From assembly GCA_963842725.1 (NCBI GenBank), contig CAWJHN010000004.1:1612001-1676000 (forward strand): a stretch of DNA of 64,000 nucleotides, read 5' to 3'. The DNA is from UBA10649 sp963842725. Its GTDB lineage: Bacteria; Actinomycetota; Actinomycetes; S36-B12. Made by a program: the position numbers and the translations under genes. The stretch's first letter is position 1. The number at the start of each line of letters is the position of its first letter. Below are positions 45,307-54,675 of this stretch, piece after piece. Under the pieces are notes generated by a model, which saw only the letters and a program-made list of their open reading frames with translations, did no database searches and had not been told where the DNA came from.

Positions 45307-46475
45307 GACGAGTCCCCTCGCCCGCCCAGACGTCCGACGAGCTGCCCTCGCAGGTCCTCCGTCACCTTCTCGCCGGGCATGTGGACACTCTCGTACACCG
45401 CGATGACGTCGTCGACGACCCGGTCCCAGTCGAACTCGAGGACGCGCCGGTCTGCGGCCCGCACGTACTGCGCGCGAAGGGCCGGATCGGCGAGGAGTTC
45501 GAGGAGACCGCGGGCCAGCGCGGCCGCGTCCTGGTTCGGGAAGAGTCGGCCGCTGCGGCCGTCCTCCAGTACCCGGCGGAACGCAGGCAGATCGGAGGCC
45601 AGCACGGCGGCCTGGGCTGCCATCGCCTCGACGAGGACGATCCCGAAGGACTCGCCCCCGGTGTGCGGTGCCACGTAGACGTCGACGGACCGAAGGGCGC
45701 GAGCCTTGTCCTCGTCGCTGATCCGTCCGAGGAAGCGCACGCAATGCCCGACGCCCTCCGGCATCTCGTCGCGCGCCTCGTCGATGTCACCGGGTCCAGC
45801 CACCAGCACCTCGAGGTCGGGGACGGCGTCCAGGACGTCGGGCAGCGCCTCCCACAGCACCGCGAGCCCCTTGCGCGGCTCGTCCATGCGGCCCAGGAAC
45901 AGCACTCGGGGCCGGTCGGGATCAAGACCGGGGAGTGGCTCGGTGGACGCGAAGGCCGAGACCCGGACGCCGTTCGGGATGAGCACGGCGTCGCCGCCGA
46001 GGTGGGCCACCATCGTTCGCCGGGCATCCTCGCTCACCGCGATGCGGCCCCGGACCTTCTCCATGGCGGTCTGCCCGATGTAGTAGCCCGCCGACATGAT
46101 TCGCGATCGGTCGTGGGACGAGTGCCAGGTGGCGACCAGCGGCCCGCGCGCTACCCACAGCGCCAGGATCGACAGGCTCGGCGCCACGGGCTCATGCACG
46201 TGCACGACGTCGAATTCGCCCTCGCGGATCCACTTGCGGGTGCGCCGGGTCGCCTTGACCCCGAAGCTCAGGCGCGCGACCGAGCCGTTGTAGCGGACGG
46301 CGACCGGACGCCCGCCGTCCGAGACCCAGGCCGGCAGCTCCTTCGGGTCGTCCGCGGGCGCCAGCACGCTGACCTGGTGACCGTGGTCGCCGAGGGCGAC
46401 CGCCAGATCGGCCACGTGCGACCGCACGCCGCCGGGTACGTCCCATACATACGGACAGACGAGTCCCACCTTCAC
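45303..46475 (-). CDS. pimA: GT4 glycosyltransferase, probable phosphatidylinositol mannosyltransferase PimA
   Basis: This 390-residue GT-B enzyme probably transfers the first mannose from GDP-mannose to phosphatidylinositol at the inner face of the membrane. VKVGLVCPYVWDVPGGVRSH opens it. DVVHVHEPVAPSLSILAL, ATWHSSHDRSR and RVLFLGRMDEPRKGLAVLWE follow. The donor-site motif is VAPHTGGESFGIVLVEAMAA. The GTG at 46475 overlaps the acyltransferase stop (GTGA). The neighbours pgsA and patA-like give the strongest support for PimA over other GT4 roles. Confidence 0.9.
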   Translation of the reverse strand: MKVGLVCPYVWDVPGGVRSHVADLAVALGDHGHQVSVLAPADDPKELPAWVSDGGRPVAVRYNGSVARLSFGVKATRRTRKWIREGEFDVVHVHEPVAPSLSILALWVARGPLVATWHSSHDRSRIMSAGYYIGQTAMEKVRGRIAVSEDARRTMVAHLGGDAVLIPNGVRVSAFASTEPLPGLDPDRPRVLFLGRMDEPRKGLAVLWEALPDVLDAVPDLEVLVAGPGDIDEARDEMPEGVGHCVRFLGRISDEDKARALRSVDVYVAPHTGGESFGIVLVEAMAAQAAVLASDLPAFRRVLEDGRSGRLFPNQDAAALARGLLELLADPALRAQYVRAADRRVLEFDWDRVVDDVIAVYESVHMPGEKVTEDLRGQLVGRLGGRGDSS

Positions 46476-47410
46476 TGCTGCCGCCTGGCGGGATCGAGAT
46501 CGGCCAGCCACACCGGCTGCATCATGTGCCAGTCCACGCTGTGCTCGCGAAGCCCCGCCTCGAATGCGTTCGCGACCTGCTGCGTCATGGCCTGTATCTT
46601 CTCGGAGCGCGTGCCCGCCTCCGGGACCGGGATCGCGTCATGGACGTAGCCGGTGGCGCGCGCTCCGTCGTACCACAGCGTGACCGGCATGACAGGTGCC
46701 CCGGTCATCATGCCGAGCACTGCCGGTCCGGCGGGCAGGGACGCCGGCTCGCCGAAGAAGTCGACGATGACTCCGTTGCGGCTGATGTCGCGATCGCCCA
46801 GCAGCGGGACGATCTGCCCCTGCTTCAGGGCCCGGGCCAGCTTGCGCATGACGTCGGGGTCCCCCAGCGGGACGACGTTCATGCCCACGGACTGACGGTA
46901 GGCGACGAACTGCTCGAACAGGCCCTCCGGCCTCAGTCGCTCGACCACCGTCGTCAGCCCCCCGTACCGCAGGCATCCCCACGCACCGGCCAGGTCCCAG
47001 TTGCCCGCGTGGTTGACGACCATCACCGCACCGGTGCCGGACGCAACGCAGGCGTCCATGAGCTCCTTGCGCTCCAGATCGAACGTCCGGTTCACGAGCT
47101 CGGCGCTCATCGTCGGGAGTCGGAAGGCCTCGCACCAGTAGCGCAGGTAGCTGCGCATGCCGCGCCGGCTGAGCTCGCGCAGCTCGCCGGCCGACAGGTC
47201 CGGGTGGATGCGGGCCTGGTTGCGCTCGAACTGGAGCACTCCCCCGCCGCGTCGACGCCAGATCGCGTCGGCCGCCACGTCGAATGCGCGATAGGCCACT
47301 GGTGCAGGCAGCATCTTCACGACGCGCCAGCCGGTGGCGAACGCCCATTCCGTCGCGGCGTCGGTGACTGCCGCGCGCCGCGACACGGGAGCCGCCAGCG
47401 ACTCAGCCAT
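46472..47410 (-). CDS. Lipid A-type acyltransferase family protein, probable PIM acyltransferase PatA
   Basis: This 312-residue membrane-associated enzyme of the HtrB/LpxL family probably acylates the mannose of phosphatidylinositol mannosides. The catalytic HxxxxD is in MVVNHAGNWDLAG near residue 140, followed by GLTTVVERLRPEGLFEQFVA and IVPLLGDRDISRNGVIVDFF. It lies between pgsA (8-base overlap) and pimA (4-base overlap), the same order as Rv2612c-Rv2611c-Rv2610c in M. tuberculosis. Confidence 0.9.
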   Translation of the reverse strand: MAESLAAPVSRRAAVTDAATEWAFATGWRVVKMLPAPVAYRAFDVAADAIWRRRGGGVLQFERNQARIHPDLSAGELRELSRRGMRSYLRYWCEAFRLPTMSAELVNRTFDLERKELMDACVASGTGAVMVVNHAGNWDLAGAWGCLRYGGLTTVVERLRPEGLFEQFVAYRQSVGMNVVPLGDPDVMRKLARALKQGQIVPLLGDRDISRNGVIVDFFGEPASLPAGPAVLGMMTGAPVMPVTLWYDGARATGYVHDAIPVPEAGTRSEKIQAMTQQVANAFEAGLREHSVDWHMMQPVWLADLDPARRQQ

Positions 47411-48062
47411 CCGACGTCGGGCCGGCAGCGGCCCTGAGCTGCTGTCGCACAGTCAGCACGCGCTGGACGATGGTGATCAGGCCGAGCACGCCCAGGGCCC
47501 ACAGTGCGATCGGCAGGACGTACGGGACCCCGAAGCCGGCGAGCAGCGTGGCGATCGCCGCGATGATGAGCCGCTCGGCCCGCTCCGCGATCCCGACGTT
47601 GGCCGTGGCGCCGACCGCCTCGGCCCGCGCCTTGGAGTACGACGTCACCTGGCCGGTCACCAGGGCGAGGGTCGCGGCGGCGGTGATCCAGGGCTCCCCG
47701 TGGAAGGCGCCATAGAGAGCCAGTCCCCCGAAGATGGCGCCGTCGGAGATGCGGTCCAAGGTGGCGTCGAGGAAGTTCCCCCACGCACCCGACGTCCCCG
47801 CCATGCGTGCCATGGTGCCGTCGAGCAGGTCGCTCAGGGTCAGCACGAACAGCAGCAGCACGCCGGCCACGAACCAGCCCTGCGGCAGGAACACCAGGGC
47901 GACCGTGACCGCGCCGACGGTGCCGGCCACGGTGACCGCGTCGGGGCTGACATGCATGCGCAGCAGGAGTCGGGCGGGCGGTTCCACCGCACCGCTGACG
48001 ACGCGACGTGCGCCAGGATTGTTCAGCACGGGACCGATGGTATCGGCCGTGGCGAAAGCCAC
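47403..48062 (-). CDS. pgsA: CDP-alcohol phosphatidyltransferase, probable phosphatidylinositol-phosphate synthase
   Basis: This 219-residue integral membrane enzyme probably joins CDP-diacylglycerol with inositol phosphate. The CDP-AP signature DLLDGTMARMAGTSGAWGNF then LDATLDRISDG (about residues 79-109) shows all the metal-binding Asp residues. About six membrane spans are present. The following PIM genes favour inositol phosphate over glycerol phosphate as acceptor. The GTG at 48062 has GGAGAAG upstream; a GTG 11 codons later is possible. It is divergent from the EF-G-like gene. Confidence 0.88.
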   Translation of the reverse strand: MAFATADTIGPVLNNPGARRVVSGAVEPPARLLLRMHVSPDAVTVAGTVGAVTVALVFLPQGWFVAGVLLLFVLTLSDLLDGTMARMAGTSGAWGNFLDATLDRISDGAIFGGLALYGAFHGEPWITAAATLALVTGQVTSYSKARAEAVGATANVGIAERAERLIIAAIATLLAGFGVPYVLPIALWALGVLGLITIVQRVLTVRQQLRAAAGPTSDG

Positions 48063-48143
48063 TCCACGGCTTCTCCGTAACCGGTTGCTTCCGAACGAGG
48101 AATGAGGGCAGGCTTACGGCACCCGACACGAGGAGCCGCACCC

Positions 48144-50288
48144 ATGGTCGACAAGCGATCGGACCGCAAGCCCGGATCCGCACCCAGCGCGACGACGCCG
48201 GACCGGATCCGGAACGTCGTGCTCGTGGGTCCGGCCGGCTCGGGAAAGACCTCGCTGATGGAGTCGCTCCTCCACGCCGCCGGTGCCATCACCCGGCGCG
48301 GGTCGGTCATCGAGGGCAACACCGTCGGCGACTACGACCCCGTGTCGGTCCGCCAGAAGCGCTCCGTCAACCTGTCCGTGGCGTCCGTGGCGTGGAAGGA
48401 CACCGTCGTCAACCTCATCGACACGCCCGGATACGCCGACTTCACCGGCGAGCTCAGGGCGGGCCTGCGAGGCGCCGATGCCGCCCTCTTCGTCGTCTCC
48501 TCGGTGGACGGCGTGGACTCCAGCACCGCGCGGCTGTGGGACGAGTGCGAGGCGGTCGCCATGCCCCGGGCCGTCGTCATCACGAACCTCGACAAGGACC
48601 GGGCCGACTTCGACGAGACGATGGCCGTGTGCCAGCGCGTCTTCGTCGGCGGCGGCGGCATCCTTCCCCTGTTCCTCCCGCTGCACGGCGACGACGGCGT
48701 GATCGCCGGCTTCGTCGACCTGCTCGACGAGGAGCTGTGGGACTGGAGCGAGGGCGCCGTCTCGGTGCGCGAGGCCGAGTCGGAGCATCGCGACCTGATC
48801 GACGGCGCTCGCTCGAACCTCATCGAGGGGGTCATCACCGAGTCCGAGGACGAGTCCCTCATGGAGCGCTTCATCGGCGGCGAGTCCATCGACGTCGATC
48901 TGCTGACGACCGACCTCGAGCAGGCCGTGGCACGCGGGCACTTCCACCCCGTGATGGGGCACGCCGTGACTTCGGCGAACGTGGGGTCCGAGCTGATCCT
49001 CGACCTCATCGTTCGCGCCTTCCCGTCGCCGACCGAGCACCCGCTGCCCACCGTGGGCGGCATCGACGGTACCCCCGTCCAGCCGCTCACGGCCGATCCC
49101 GACGGCCCGCTGTGCGCCGAGGTGATCAAGACCACCAGTGACCCGTACGTCGGCAAGGTGTCCATCGTCCGCGTGTTCTCCGGCACCCTGCGCAGTGACG
49201 CCCTCGTGCACGTCTCCGGCCACTTCGGCGACTCCCCGGGCCACGAGGACCACGATGTGGACGAGCGGATCGGCCACATCACGTGCATGCTCGGCAGCCA
49301 GCACACCGACGTCAGCGCGGCGATCGCGGGCAGCGTCGTGGCGGTCAGCAAGCTGACCCGCGCCGAGACCGGCGACACGCTCTCCCTTCCCGAGCATCCC
49401 CTGCTCATGGAGCCGTGGCGGATGCCGGTCCCACTGCTGCCCGTGGCCATCTCGCCCAAGAGCGCGGGTGACGAGGACAAGCTCGGCAGCGCCCTGGGCC
49501 GGGTCAGCGCCGAGGACCCGACCCTTCGCGTCGAGCATCCCGAGGAGACGCATCAGATCCTGCTGTGGACGCTGGGCGAGGCACACGCGGACCTCATCCT
49601 GGATCGCATCCGGACCCGTTACGGCGTCGAGGTCGGAGCCACGGAGGTGCGAGCCTCGCTGCGCGAGACGTTCGCTGGGCCCGCCGCGGGCAATGGACGA
49701 CTCGTGAAGCAGTCCGGTGGCCACGGCCAGTACGCGGTCGTCGACATCACGGTCGAGCCGCTCCCCCAGGGCGCGGGGTTCGAGTTCGTCGACAAGATCG
49801 TCGGCGGCGCGGTCCCGCGCTCCTTCATCCCCTCCGTCGAGAAGGGCATCCGTCACCAGATGACGCAGGGCGTCGCGGCGGGATACCCCGTCGTCGACCT
49901 GCGGGTCACGCTGGTCGACGGCAAGTTCCACTCGGTGGACTCGTCCGACATGGCCTTCCAGCACGCGGGCGGGCTCGCGCTCAAGGACGCCGCCTCGAAG
50001 ACGACGATCAACCTGCTCGAGCCCATGGTCATCCTGACCGTCGACGTGCCCGACGAGCACGTCGGCGCCGTGATCGCCGACGTGGCGACGCGCAGGGGCC
50101 AGATCAGGGGTACCACGTCGCTCAGCGGCAATCGGTCGCAGGTGGTGGCCGAGGTCCCGGAGGCCGAGATCTCGCGCTATGCGATCGACATCCGCAGCAT
50201 CACCCACGGCACCGGGGACTTCACTCGCGAGCCGGCGGGCTATGCGCCCCTGCCCGCGAACCTGGCCAAGAAGATCATCGAGGGGTAG
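48144..50288 (+). CDS. Elongation factor G-like protein (EF-G2 type)
   Basis: This 714-residue translational GTPase has the EF-G domain order. G1 is LVGPAGSGKTSLMESLL, G3 is NLIDTPGYADFTGELRAGL, and the G4 position reads ITNLDKDRADF, with N-K-D partly kept as NLDKD. Domain IV has NGRLVKQSGGHGQYAVVDIT and domain V ends REPAGYAPLPANLAKKIIEG. Actinobacteria often have this second EF-G-like protein besides fusA. Its role (translocation, recycling or regulation) is not settled. AGGAG lies 8 bases before the ATG. Its end overlaps the convergent cupin gene by 14 bases. Confidence 0.92.
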   Translation: MVDKRSDRKPGSAPSATTPDRIRNVVLVGPAGSGKTSLMESLLHAAGAITRRGSVIEGNTVGDYDPVSVRQKRSVNLSVASVAWKDTVVNLIDTPGYADFTGELRAGLRGADAALFVVSSVDGVDSSTARLWDECEAVAMPRAVVITNLDKDRADFDETMAVCQRVFVGGGGILPLFLPLHGDDGVIAGFVDLLDEELWDWSEGAVSVREAESEHRDLIDGARSNLIEGVITESEDESLMERFIGGESIDVDLLTTDLEQAVARGHFHPVMGHAVTSANVGSELILDLIVRAFPSPTEHPLPTVGGIDGTPVQPLTADPDGPLCAEVIKTTSDPYVGKVSIVRVFSGTLRSDALVHVSGHFGDSPGHEDHDVDERIGHITCMLGSQHTDVSAAIAGSVVAVSKLTRAETGDTLSLPEHPLLMEPWRMPVPLLPVAISPKSAGDEDKLGSALGRVSAEDPTLRVEHPEETHQILLWTLGEAHADLILDRIRTRYGVEVGATEVRASLRETFAGPAAGNGRLVKQSGGHGQYAVVDITVEPLPQGAGFEFVDKIVGGAVPRSFIPSVEKGIRHQMTQGVAAGYPVVDLRVTLVDGKFHSVDSSDMAFQHAGGLALKDAASKTTINLLEPMVILTVDVPDEHVGAVIADVATRRGQIRGTTSLSGNRSQVVAEVPEAEISRYAIDIRSITHGTGDFTREPAGYAPLPANLAKKIIEG

Positions 50289-50724
50289 GCCAGGGACCCG
50301 ATGCGCGTCCGGTGGCCTCGGCCACCAGCTCGCCGTCCAGCCCCCCGCCGAACCGCAGTGCCCAGCCCTGGGGCGTGGTCGGCAGGTAGCGATGCTCGGC
50401 GCGCTCCACGGCCATGATGTCGCCGGCGCCCATGCGCACGGCCACGGCGCCGTCGGCGGTCCAGAACTCGACGATGCCGTCGCCCTCGAGGACCGTCTCG
50501 AACTCGTTCACGTTGTTGACGTGCCACGCACCCATCCCGGCGTCCGAGTCGACCACCGACGGCGGCTCGGCCACGATCCGGGCGCGCTCGCCTCGGGCGC
50601 CCTCAGCGAGGACCTCGGCCAGGACCGCATCCCGGTCCGGCGAGTCCACACGCAGGATCCGGACCCCGGCCGCCAGCAGCAGCGCGCGGGCCGTCGACTC
50701 GTCCCGATCGATGAAGTTCGCCAT
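50275..50724 (-). CDS. Cupin-domain protein, acireductone dioxygenase-like
   Basis: This 149-residue protein has a C-terminal cupin. HVNNVNEFETVLEGDGIVEF and GDIMAVERAEHRYLPTTPQG suggest a metal site with His/Glu/His ligands, as in acireductone dioxygenase. The N-terminal half (DRDAVLAEVLAEGARGERAR) is helical. No other methionine-salvage gene is nearby, so the substrate is open. The ATG at 50724 has GGGAGAG upstream. It starts 2 bases after the HIT stop. Confidence 0.65.
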   Translation of the reverse strand: MANFIDRDESTARALLLAAGVRILRVDSPDRDAVLAEVLAEGARGERARIVAEPPSVVDSDAGMGAWHVNNVNEFETVLEGDGIVEFWTADGAVAVRMGAGDIMAVERAEHRYLPTTPQGWALRFGGGLDGELVAEATGRASGPWPTPR

Positions 50725-50726
50725 CG

Positions 50727-51236
50727 CTAGCTCTCCCACTCCGCTTCGAGGAGCCGCCGGGTTTCCTCCAGCAGCTGGGGCATGACCTTGGTGCCGCCGA
50801 TGACCGGCATGAAGTTGGTGTCGCCACCCCATCGCGGGACCAGGTGCTGGTGCAGGTGACCGGCGATCCCGGCGCCCGACACCGCACCCTGGTTGATGCC
50901 GATGTTGAAGCCCTGGGCACCCGTGACCGTGCGGATGACGCGCATCGCCCGCTGGGTGAAGGCTCCGAGCTCGGCCACCTCAGGGTCGGTCAGGTCCGCG
51001 TAGTCGGCCACGTGCCGGAACGGGCAGACCAGGAGGTGGCCGGAGTTGTAGGGGTAGAGGTTGAGGACCGCGTACACCTCCGAGCCCCGCGCGACGACGA
51101 GACCCTCGTCCTCGGGCAGTCCCGGTGCCCGGCAGAACGGGCAGTCCTCCCCGGCGTGCGTGCTGATCGGACGGCCCTCGCCGCGCAGGTACGCCATGCG
51201 ATGGGGCGTGTAGAGCCGCTCCCAGGCATCCGTCAT
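50727..51236 (-). CDS. HIT-family hydrolase (Ap4A phosphorylase-like)
   Basis: This 169-residue protein of the histidine-triad family carries HLHQHLVPRWGGD (HxHxH) near residue 136. The zinc-site Cys pair CPFCRAPG is near residue 31. VVARGSEVYAVLNLYPYNSG and GHLLVCPFRHVADYADL match the branch that includes M. tuberculosis Rv2613c, an Ap4A phosphorylase. It starts 1 base after thrS and precedes the cupin; in M. tuberculosis it precedes pgsA. Here an EF-G-like gene and a cupin intervene. Confidence 0.92.
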   Translation of the reverse strand: MTDAWERLYTPHRMAYLRGEGRPISTHAGEDCPFCRAPGLPEDEGLVVARGSEVYAVLNLYPYNSGHLLVCPFRHVADYADLTDPEVAELGAFTQRAMRVIRTVTGAQGFNIGINQGAVSGAGIAGHLHQHLVPRWGGDTNFMPVIGGTKVMPQLLEETRRLLEAEWES

Positions 51237-51237
51237 G

Positions 51238-53178
51238 TCAGACCTGCTCGCGCGAGGCGATCGCCGCCACGATCTCGTCGATGGCCTCGTCGATCGACAC
51301 GCCGTTCTTCTGGGTGCCGTCGCGGTACCGGAAGGACACGGCACCGGCTGCGGCGTCCTCGTCCCCGGCGATGAGCATGTACGGCACCTTGGCGCGCTGG
51401 GCGTTGCGGATCTTCTTCTGCATGCGATCGTCGGCAGTGTCGACCTCGACTCGGACCCCCCGCTCGCGCAGGCGCGAAGCGACACCCGTCAGGTAGTCGA
51501 CATGCGCGTCCGTGATCGGGATCGCGGTGACCTGCACCGGGGCGAGCCAGGGCGGGAAGGCGCCCGCGTAGTGCTCCAGCAGCACGGCGAAGAATCGCTC
51601 GATGGATCCGAACAGGGCGCGATGGATCATCACGGGGCGCTGTCGCGTCCCGTCGGACGCCTGGTACTCGAGCTGGAAGCGCTCCGGCAGGTTGAAGTCC
51701 ACCTGGATCGTCGACATCTGCCAGGTCCGGCCGATGGCGTCCCTGGCCTGCACGGAGATCTTCGGGCCGTAGAACGCCGCCCCGCCCTCGTCCATGACCA
51801 ACTCGAGCTGCTGCGCCTCGGCGGCCCGCCTCAGTGTCTCGGTCGCCTCGGCCCACACCTCATCGGTGCCCACCGACTTGGCCGGGTCCCGGGTGGACAG
51901 CTCGAGGTAGAAGTCGTCCAGTCCGTAGTCGCGCAGCAGGTCGAGCACGAAGGTCAGCAGTCGGTCGAGCTCGTCGGGCATCTGCTCCTTCGTGCAGTAG
52001 ATGTGCGCATCGTCCTGCGTGAAGCCGCGAGCACGGGTCAGCCCCTGGACCACGCCCGACTTCTCGTACCGGTACACCGTGCCGAACTCGAACAGGCGCA
52101 GCGGGAGCTCGCGATAGGAGCGCCCACGGGCGTCGAAGATCAGGTTGTGCATCGGGCAGTTCATCGGCTTGAGGTAGTAGTCGACTCCCTGCTTGCGCAC
52201 CACCCCGTCGCCGTCGACCTCGGCATCGAGCTGCATCGGGGGGTACATGCCCTCGGCGTACCAGTCCAGGTGGCCGGACTTCTCGAACAGCGCGCCCTTC
52301 GTGATGTGCGGAGAGTTGACGAACTCGTAGCCCCCCTCCTCGTGGCGTCGGCGCGAGTAGTCCTCCATCACGCGACGCACTACCCCGCCCTTGGGGTGGA
52401 AGACGGCGAGACCCGATCCGATCTCCTCGGGGAAGCTGAACAGGTCCATCTCGGCGCCGAGGCGGCGATGGTCGCGCCGCTCCGCCTCCTCGAGGAACAA
52501 CAAGTACGCCTTGAGCTGGTCCTTGGACGGCCAGGCCGTGCCGTAGACGCGCTGGAGCTGCTCGTTCGCCTGGTCGCCGAGCCAGTATGCCGCGGCCGTG
52601 CGCATCAGCTTCACGGCGTTCTGCGGGATGTAGCGCGTGTCCGGGACGTGCGGTCCGCGGCACAGGTCGCCCCAGCGCCGTTCGCCCGAACGGGCATCGA
52701 CGTTGTCGTAGATGGTCAGCTCGGCGCCACCGACCTCCATCACGTCCGCGCCGCCCTGGCTCCCGATGAGCCGGAGCTTGTAGGGCTCGCGTGCCAGCTC
52801 GCGGACCGCCTCGTCCTCGCTGACGACCCTCCGCTGGAAGCGCTGCCCCGACTTGATGATGGCGACCATGCGCTTCTCGAGGGTGGCCAGGTCGTCGGGG
52901 GTGAAGGGGGTCTCGACGTCGAAGTCGTAGTAGAAGCCGTCCTTGATGGGCGGCCCGATGCCCAGTCGCGCGTCCGGGAACGTGTCCTGGACTGCCTGCG
53001 CGAGCACGTGTGCGGCGGAGTGCCGCAGCACGGCCAGTCCCTCGGGCGAATCGACGGACACGCCCTCGACGACATCATCATCGCCCACCGGGGTGCTGAG
53101 GTCTTTGAGCTCGCCGTTGATTCGGGCGACGACGATGGACCGGTCTCCGCCCACCATCTCGAGGGCGGTTGTGGCCAC
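51238..53178 (-). CDS. thrS: Threonyl-tRNA synthetase
   Basis: This 646-residue class II synthetase has a TGS-like N-terminus followed by the editing domain (LRHSAAHVLAQAVQDTFPDA with the HxxxH metal motif, and WGDLCRGPHVPDTRYI). The catalytic core has YYLKPMNCPMHNLIFDARGR (zinc Cys), LFEFGTVYRYEKSGVVQGLT and MIHRALFGSIERFFAVLLEH (motif 3). The anticodon domain is C-terminal. The GTG at 53178 has AAGGAG upstream. tRNA-Val(CAC) lies 62 bases upstream on the same strand, leaving no room for a long leader. Confidence 0.97.
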   Translation of the reverse strand: MATTALEMVGGDRSIVVARINGELKDLSTPVGDDDVVEGVSVDSPEGLAVLRHSAAHVLAQAVQDTFPDARLGIGPPIKDGFYYDFDVETPFTPDDLATLEKRMVAIIKSGQRFQRRVVSEDEAVRELAREPYKLRLIGSQGGADVMEVGGAELTIYDNVDARSGERRWGDLCRGPHVPDTRYIPQNAVKLMRTAAAYWLGDQANEQLQRVYGTAWPSKDQLKAYLLFLEEAERRDHRRLGAEMDLFSFPEEIGSGLAVFHPKGGVVRRVMEDYSRRRHEEGGYEFVNSPHITKGALFEKSGHLDWYAEGMYPPMQLDAEVDGDGVVRKQGVDYYLKPMNCPMHNLIFDARGRSYRELPLRLFEFGTVYRYEKSGVVQGLTRARGFTQDDAHIYCTKEQMPDELDRLLTFVLDLLRDYGLDDFYLELSTRDPAKSVGTDEVWAEATETLRRAAEAQQLELVMDEGGAAFYGPKISVQARDAIGRTWQMSTIQVDFNLPERFQLEYQASDGTRQRPVMIHRALFGSIERFFAVLLEHYAGAFPPWLAPVQVTAIPITDAHVDYLTGVASRLRERGVRVEVDTADDRMQKKIRNAQRAKVPYMLIAGDEDAAAGAVSFRYRDGTQKNGVSIDEAIDEIVAAIASREQV

Positions 53179-53240
53179 CGGTTCTCTCCTTGTCGGGACG
53201 CGGCCACCAGCCGGCGGCGCAGTGATCGGTTGTCCTTCGG

Positions 53241-53312
<72 letters not shown>

Positions 53313-53384
53313 GAAGCCCTGAGAGTCTAGCGCAGCAGCGGACGCCCCCATCCGCGTGTCCCGTCTTCACCACGTGGGCGGCGC

Positions 53385-53390
53385 TACCGT
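53385..53390 (+). promoter_or_regulatory. Leaderless -10 of the first Ig-like gene
   Basis: TACCGT is followed by exactly 6 bases and the ATG at 53397; no SD is present. The other two paralogs instead have a leader with SD. Confidence 0.45.
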
Positions 53391-53396
53391 ACTTGC

Positions 53397-54593
53397 ATGA
53401 GACTGCGCATCCTCGCCATCGTGGCAATTGCCGCTGCCGGAATCGGGCTCGCCTCGGCCCCCTCGCACGCCTTCGTCCAGCCGACCACGGGCATCAGTTT
53501 CACCTCGTCGACCCTCGCGAAGGTCGGTGCCGTCACCACCCTGAGCGTCGCGGTGAGCGCGTCCGACGGCGTCACGCAACCGGTCGGAGCCGTCGTCTTC
53601 CACAACTCGGACGGCGTCGTGATGGGCACCAGCGCGACCTCGCCGGGCACCACGCCCTCGAGCGCCGTCGCCAGCATCACGTGGGTGCCCACGGCTGCAA
53701 AGACGTACACGTTCGTCGCCACCTATGCTCCCGCGACCGGCACCCTCCTGGCCGGCTCCACGACGGGCGCACCCATCACCGTGACGGCCACTCCGTCGGG
53801 GCAGTTGGTCTCGATCGCCGCCCATCAGATGTACCTCGGCGTGCCGACAACGGTCACGGCGACCATCACGCCCTCGACGCTTCAGGGCTCGGTCGCGTTC
53901 ACGGTCAACGGCTACGGCATCGGGCCGAGCATGCCCGTCGTCAACGGTGCCGCGTCGTTCACGTTCACTCCGGGCGCCGTCGGCTGGCAGCAGTACGGCG
54001 TCAGCTTCACCGCTACGAACGCCACCGCGAACGGTGCGGCCGCGCAGTGGGTCAACGTCCTGCCCGCGCAGGGCCCCAACCGGATCGCCCTTAGCCCGAC
54101 GCCGACCACCATGGCGAACGGCACGTCGGTGGCCCTTACCGTCACGACCACGACGGGCGCCACAGCGACCACGTCGGCGACCGGTGGCTGCACCCTCACC
54201 GGCACCACGCTGACGGCGACCTCCGGCTCCGGCTCGTGCCTGGTCACCGCATCGTCTCCGAGTTCGGGCGGCTACCTGGGCATCACCTCCACCTGGAGCG
54301 TCACGCTCACTCCCGGCGTGCAGACGGCTACCGTCGCGGCACCCCCGTCCGGGCGCCTTGCCATCGGCCGCACGGTCACCCTGTCGACAGCGGGCACCCG
54401 CACGAATGCCGGCCAGCAGATCTCGTGGAAGGTCACCAGGGGCAAGGCCGCCTGCTCCGTGCGTACGACCGCCGCGGGGGCCGCTCGGCTGACCATGAAC
54501 GCTGCGGGCACCTGCCGGGTTCGCGGCAGCGCACCGGCAGTGTCGGGCCAGTGGGGTGCGTACTCGGTGGGTCGTTCGTACCGCGCCGGATAG
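53397..54593 (+). CDS. Secreted Ig-like repeat protein, paralog 1
   Basis: This 398-residue exported protein has a signal peptide (AAAGIGLASAPSHAF) and no membrane anchor or sortase motif. Two Ig-like beta-sandwich units are visible. One ends with SITWVPTAAKTYTFVATYAP; the other carries AFTVNGYGIGPSMPVVNGAA and TFTPGAVGWQQYG. Next comes a Cys-paired stretch (GGCTLTG...GSGSCLVTASS), then the shared C-terminal module NAGQQISWKVTRGKAACSVR...GTCRVRGSAP. It is the shortest and most diverged of three tandem paralogs. I do not recognise a named family beyond bacterial Ig-like folds; adhesion or cell-surface structure is a guess. Confidence 0.8.
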   Translation: MRLRILAIVAIAAAGIGLASAPSHAFVQPTTGISFTSSTLAKVGAVTTLSVAVSASDGVTQPVGAVVFHNSDGVVMGTSATSPGTTPSSAVASITWVPTAAKTYTFVATYAPATGTLLAGSTTGAPITVTATPSGQLVSIAAHQMYLGVPTTVTATITPSTLQGSVAFTVNGYGIGPSMPVVNGAASFTFTPGAVGWQQYGVSFTATNATANGAAAQWVNVLPAQGPNRIALSPTPTTMANGTSVALTVTTTTGATATTSATGGCTLTGTTLTATSGSGSCLVTASSPSSGGYLGITSTWSVTLTPGVQTATVAAPPSGRLAIGRTVTLSTAGTRTNAGQQISWKVTRGKAACSVRTTAAGAARLTMNAAGTCRVRGSAPAVSGQWGAYSVGRSYRAG

Positions 54594-54640
54594 GGCCGCC
54601 TCGAGGCGCTCGTGATCGCTGATCATCGCATCTCGAGGGC

Positions 54641-54670
54641 TAGCGTGGAGCCACCTACCATCTGGAGGAG
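54641..54670 (+). promoter_or_regulatory. Promoter and SD of paralog 2
   Basis: TAGCGT (54641-54646) is a -10 candidate, followed by the SD GGAGGAG (54664-54670) and the ATG at 54676. The same arrangement recurs before paralog 3 (TAGCGT at 56253-56258), with similar bases between, so the upstream region was duplicated with the gene. Confidence 0.45.
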
Positions 54671-54675
54671 CCTCC

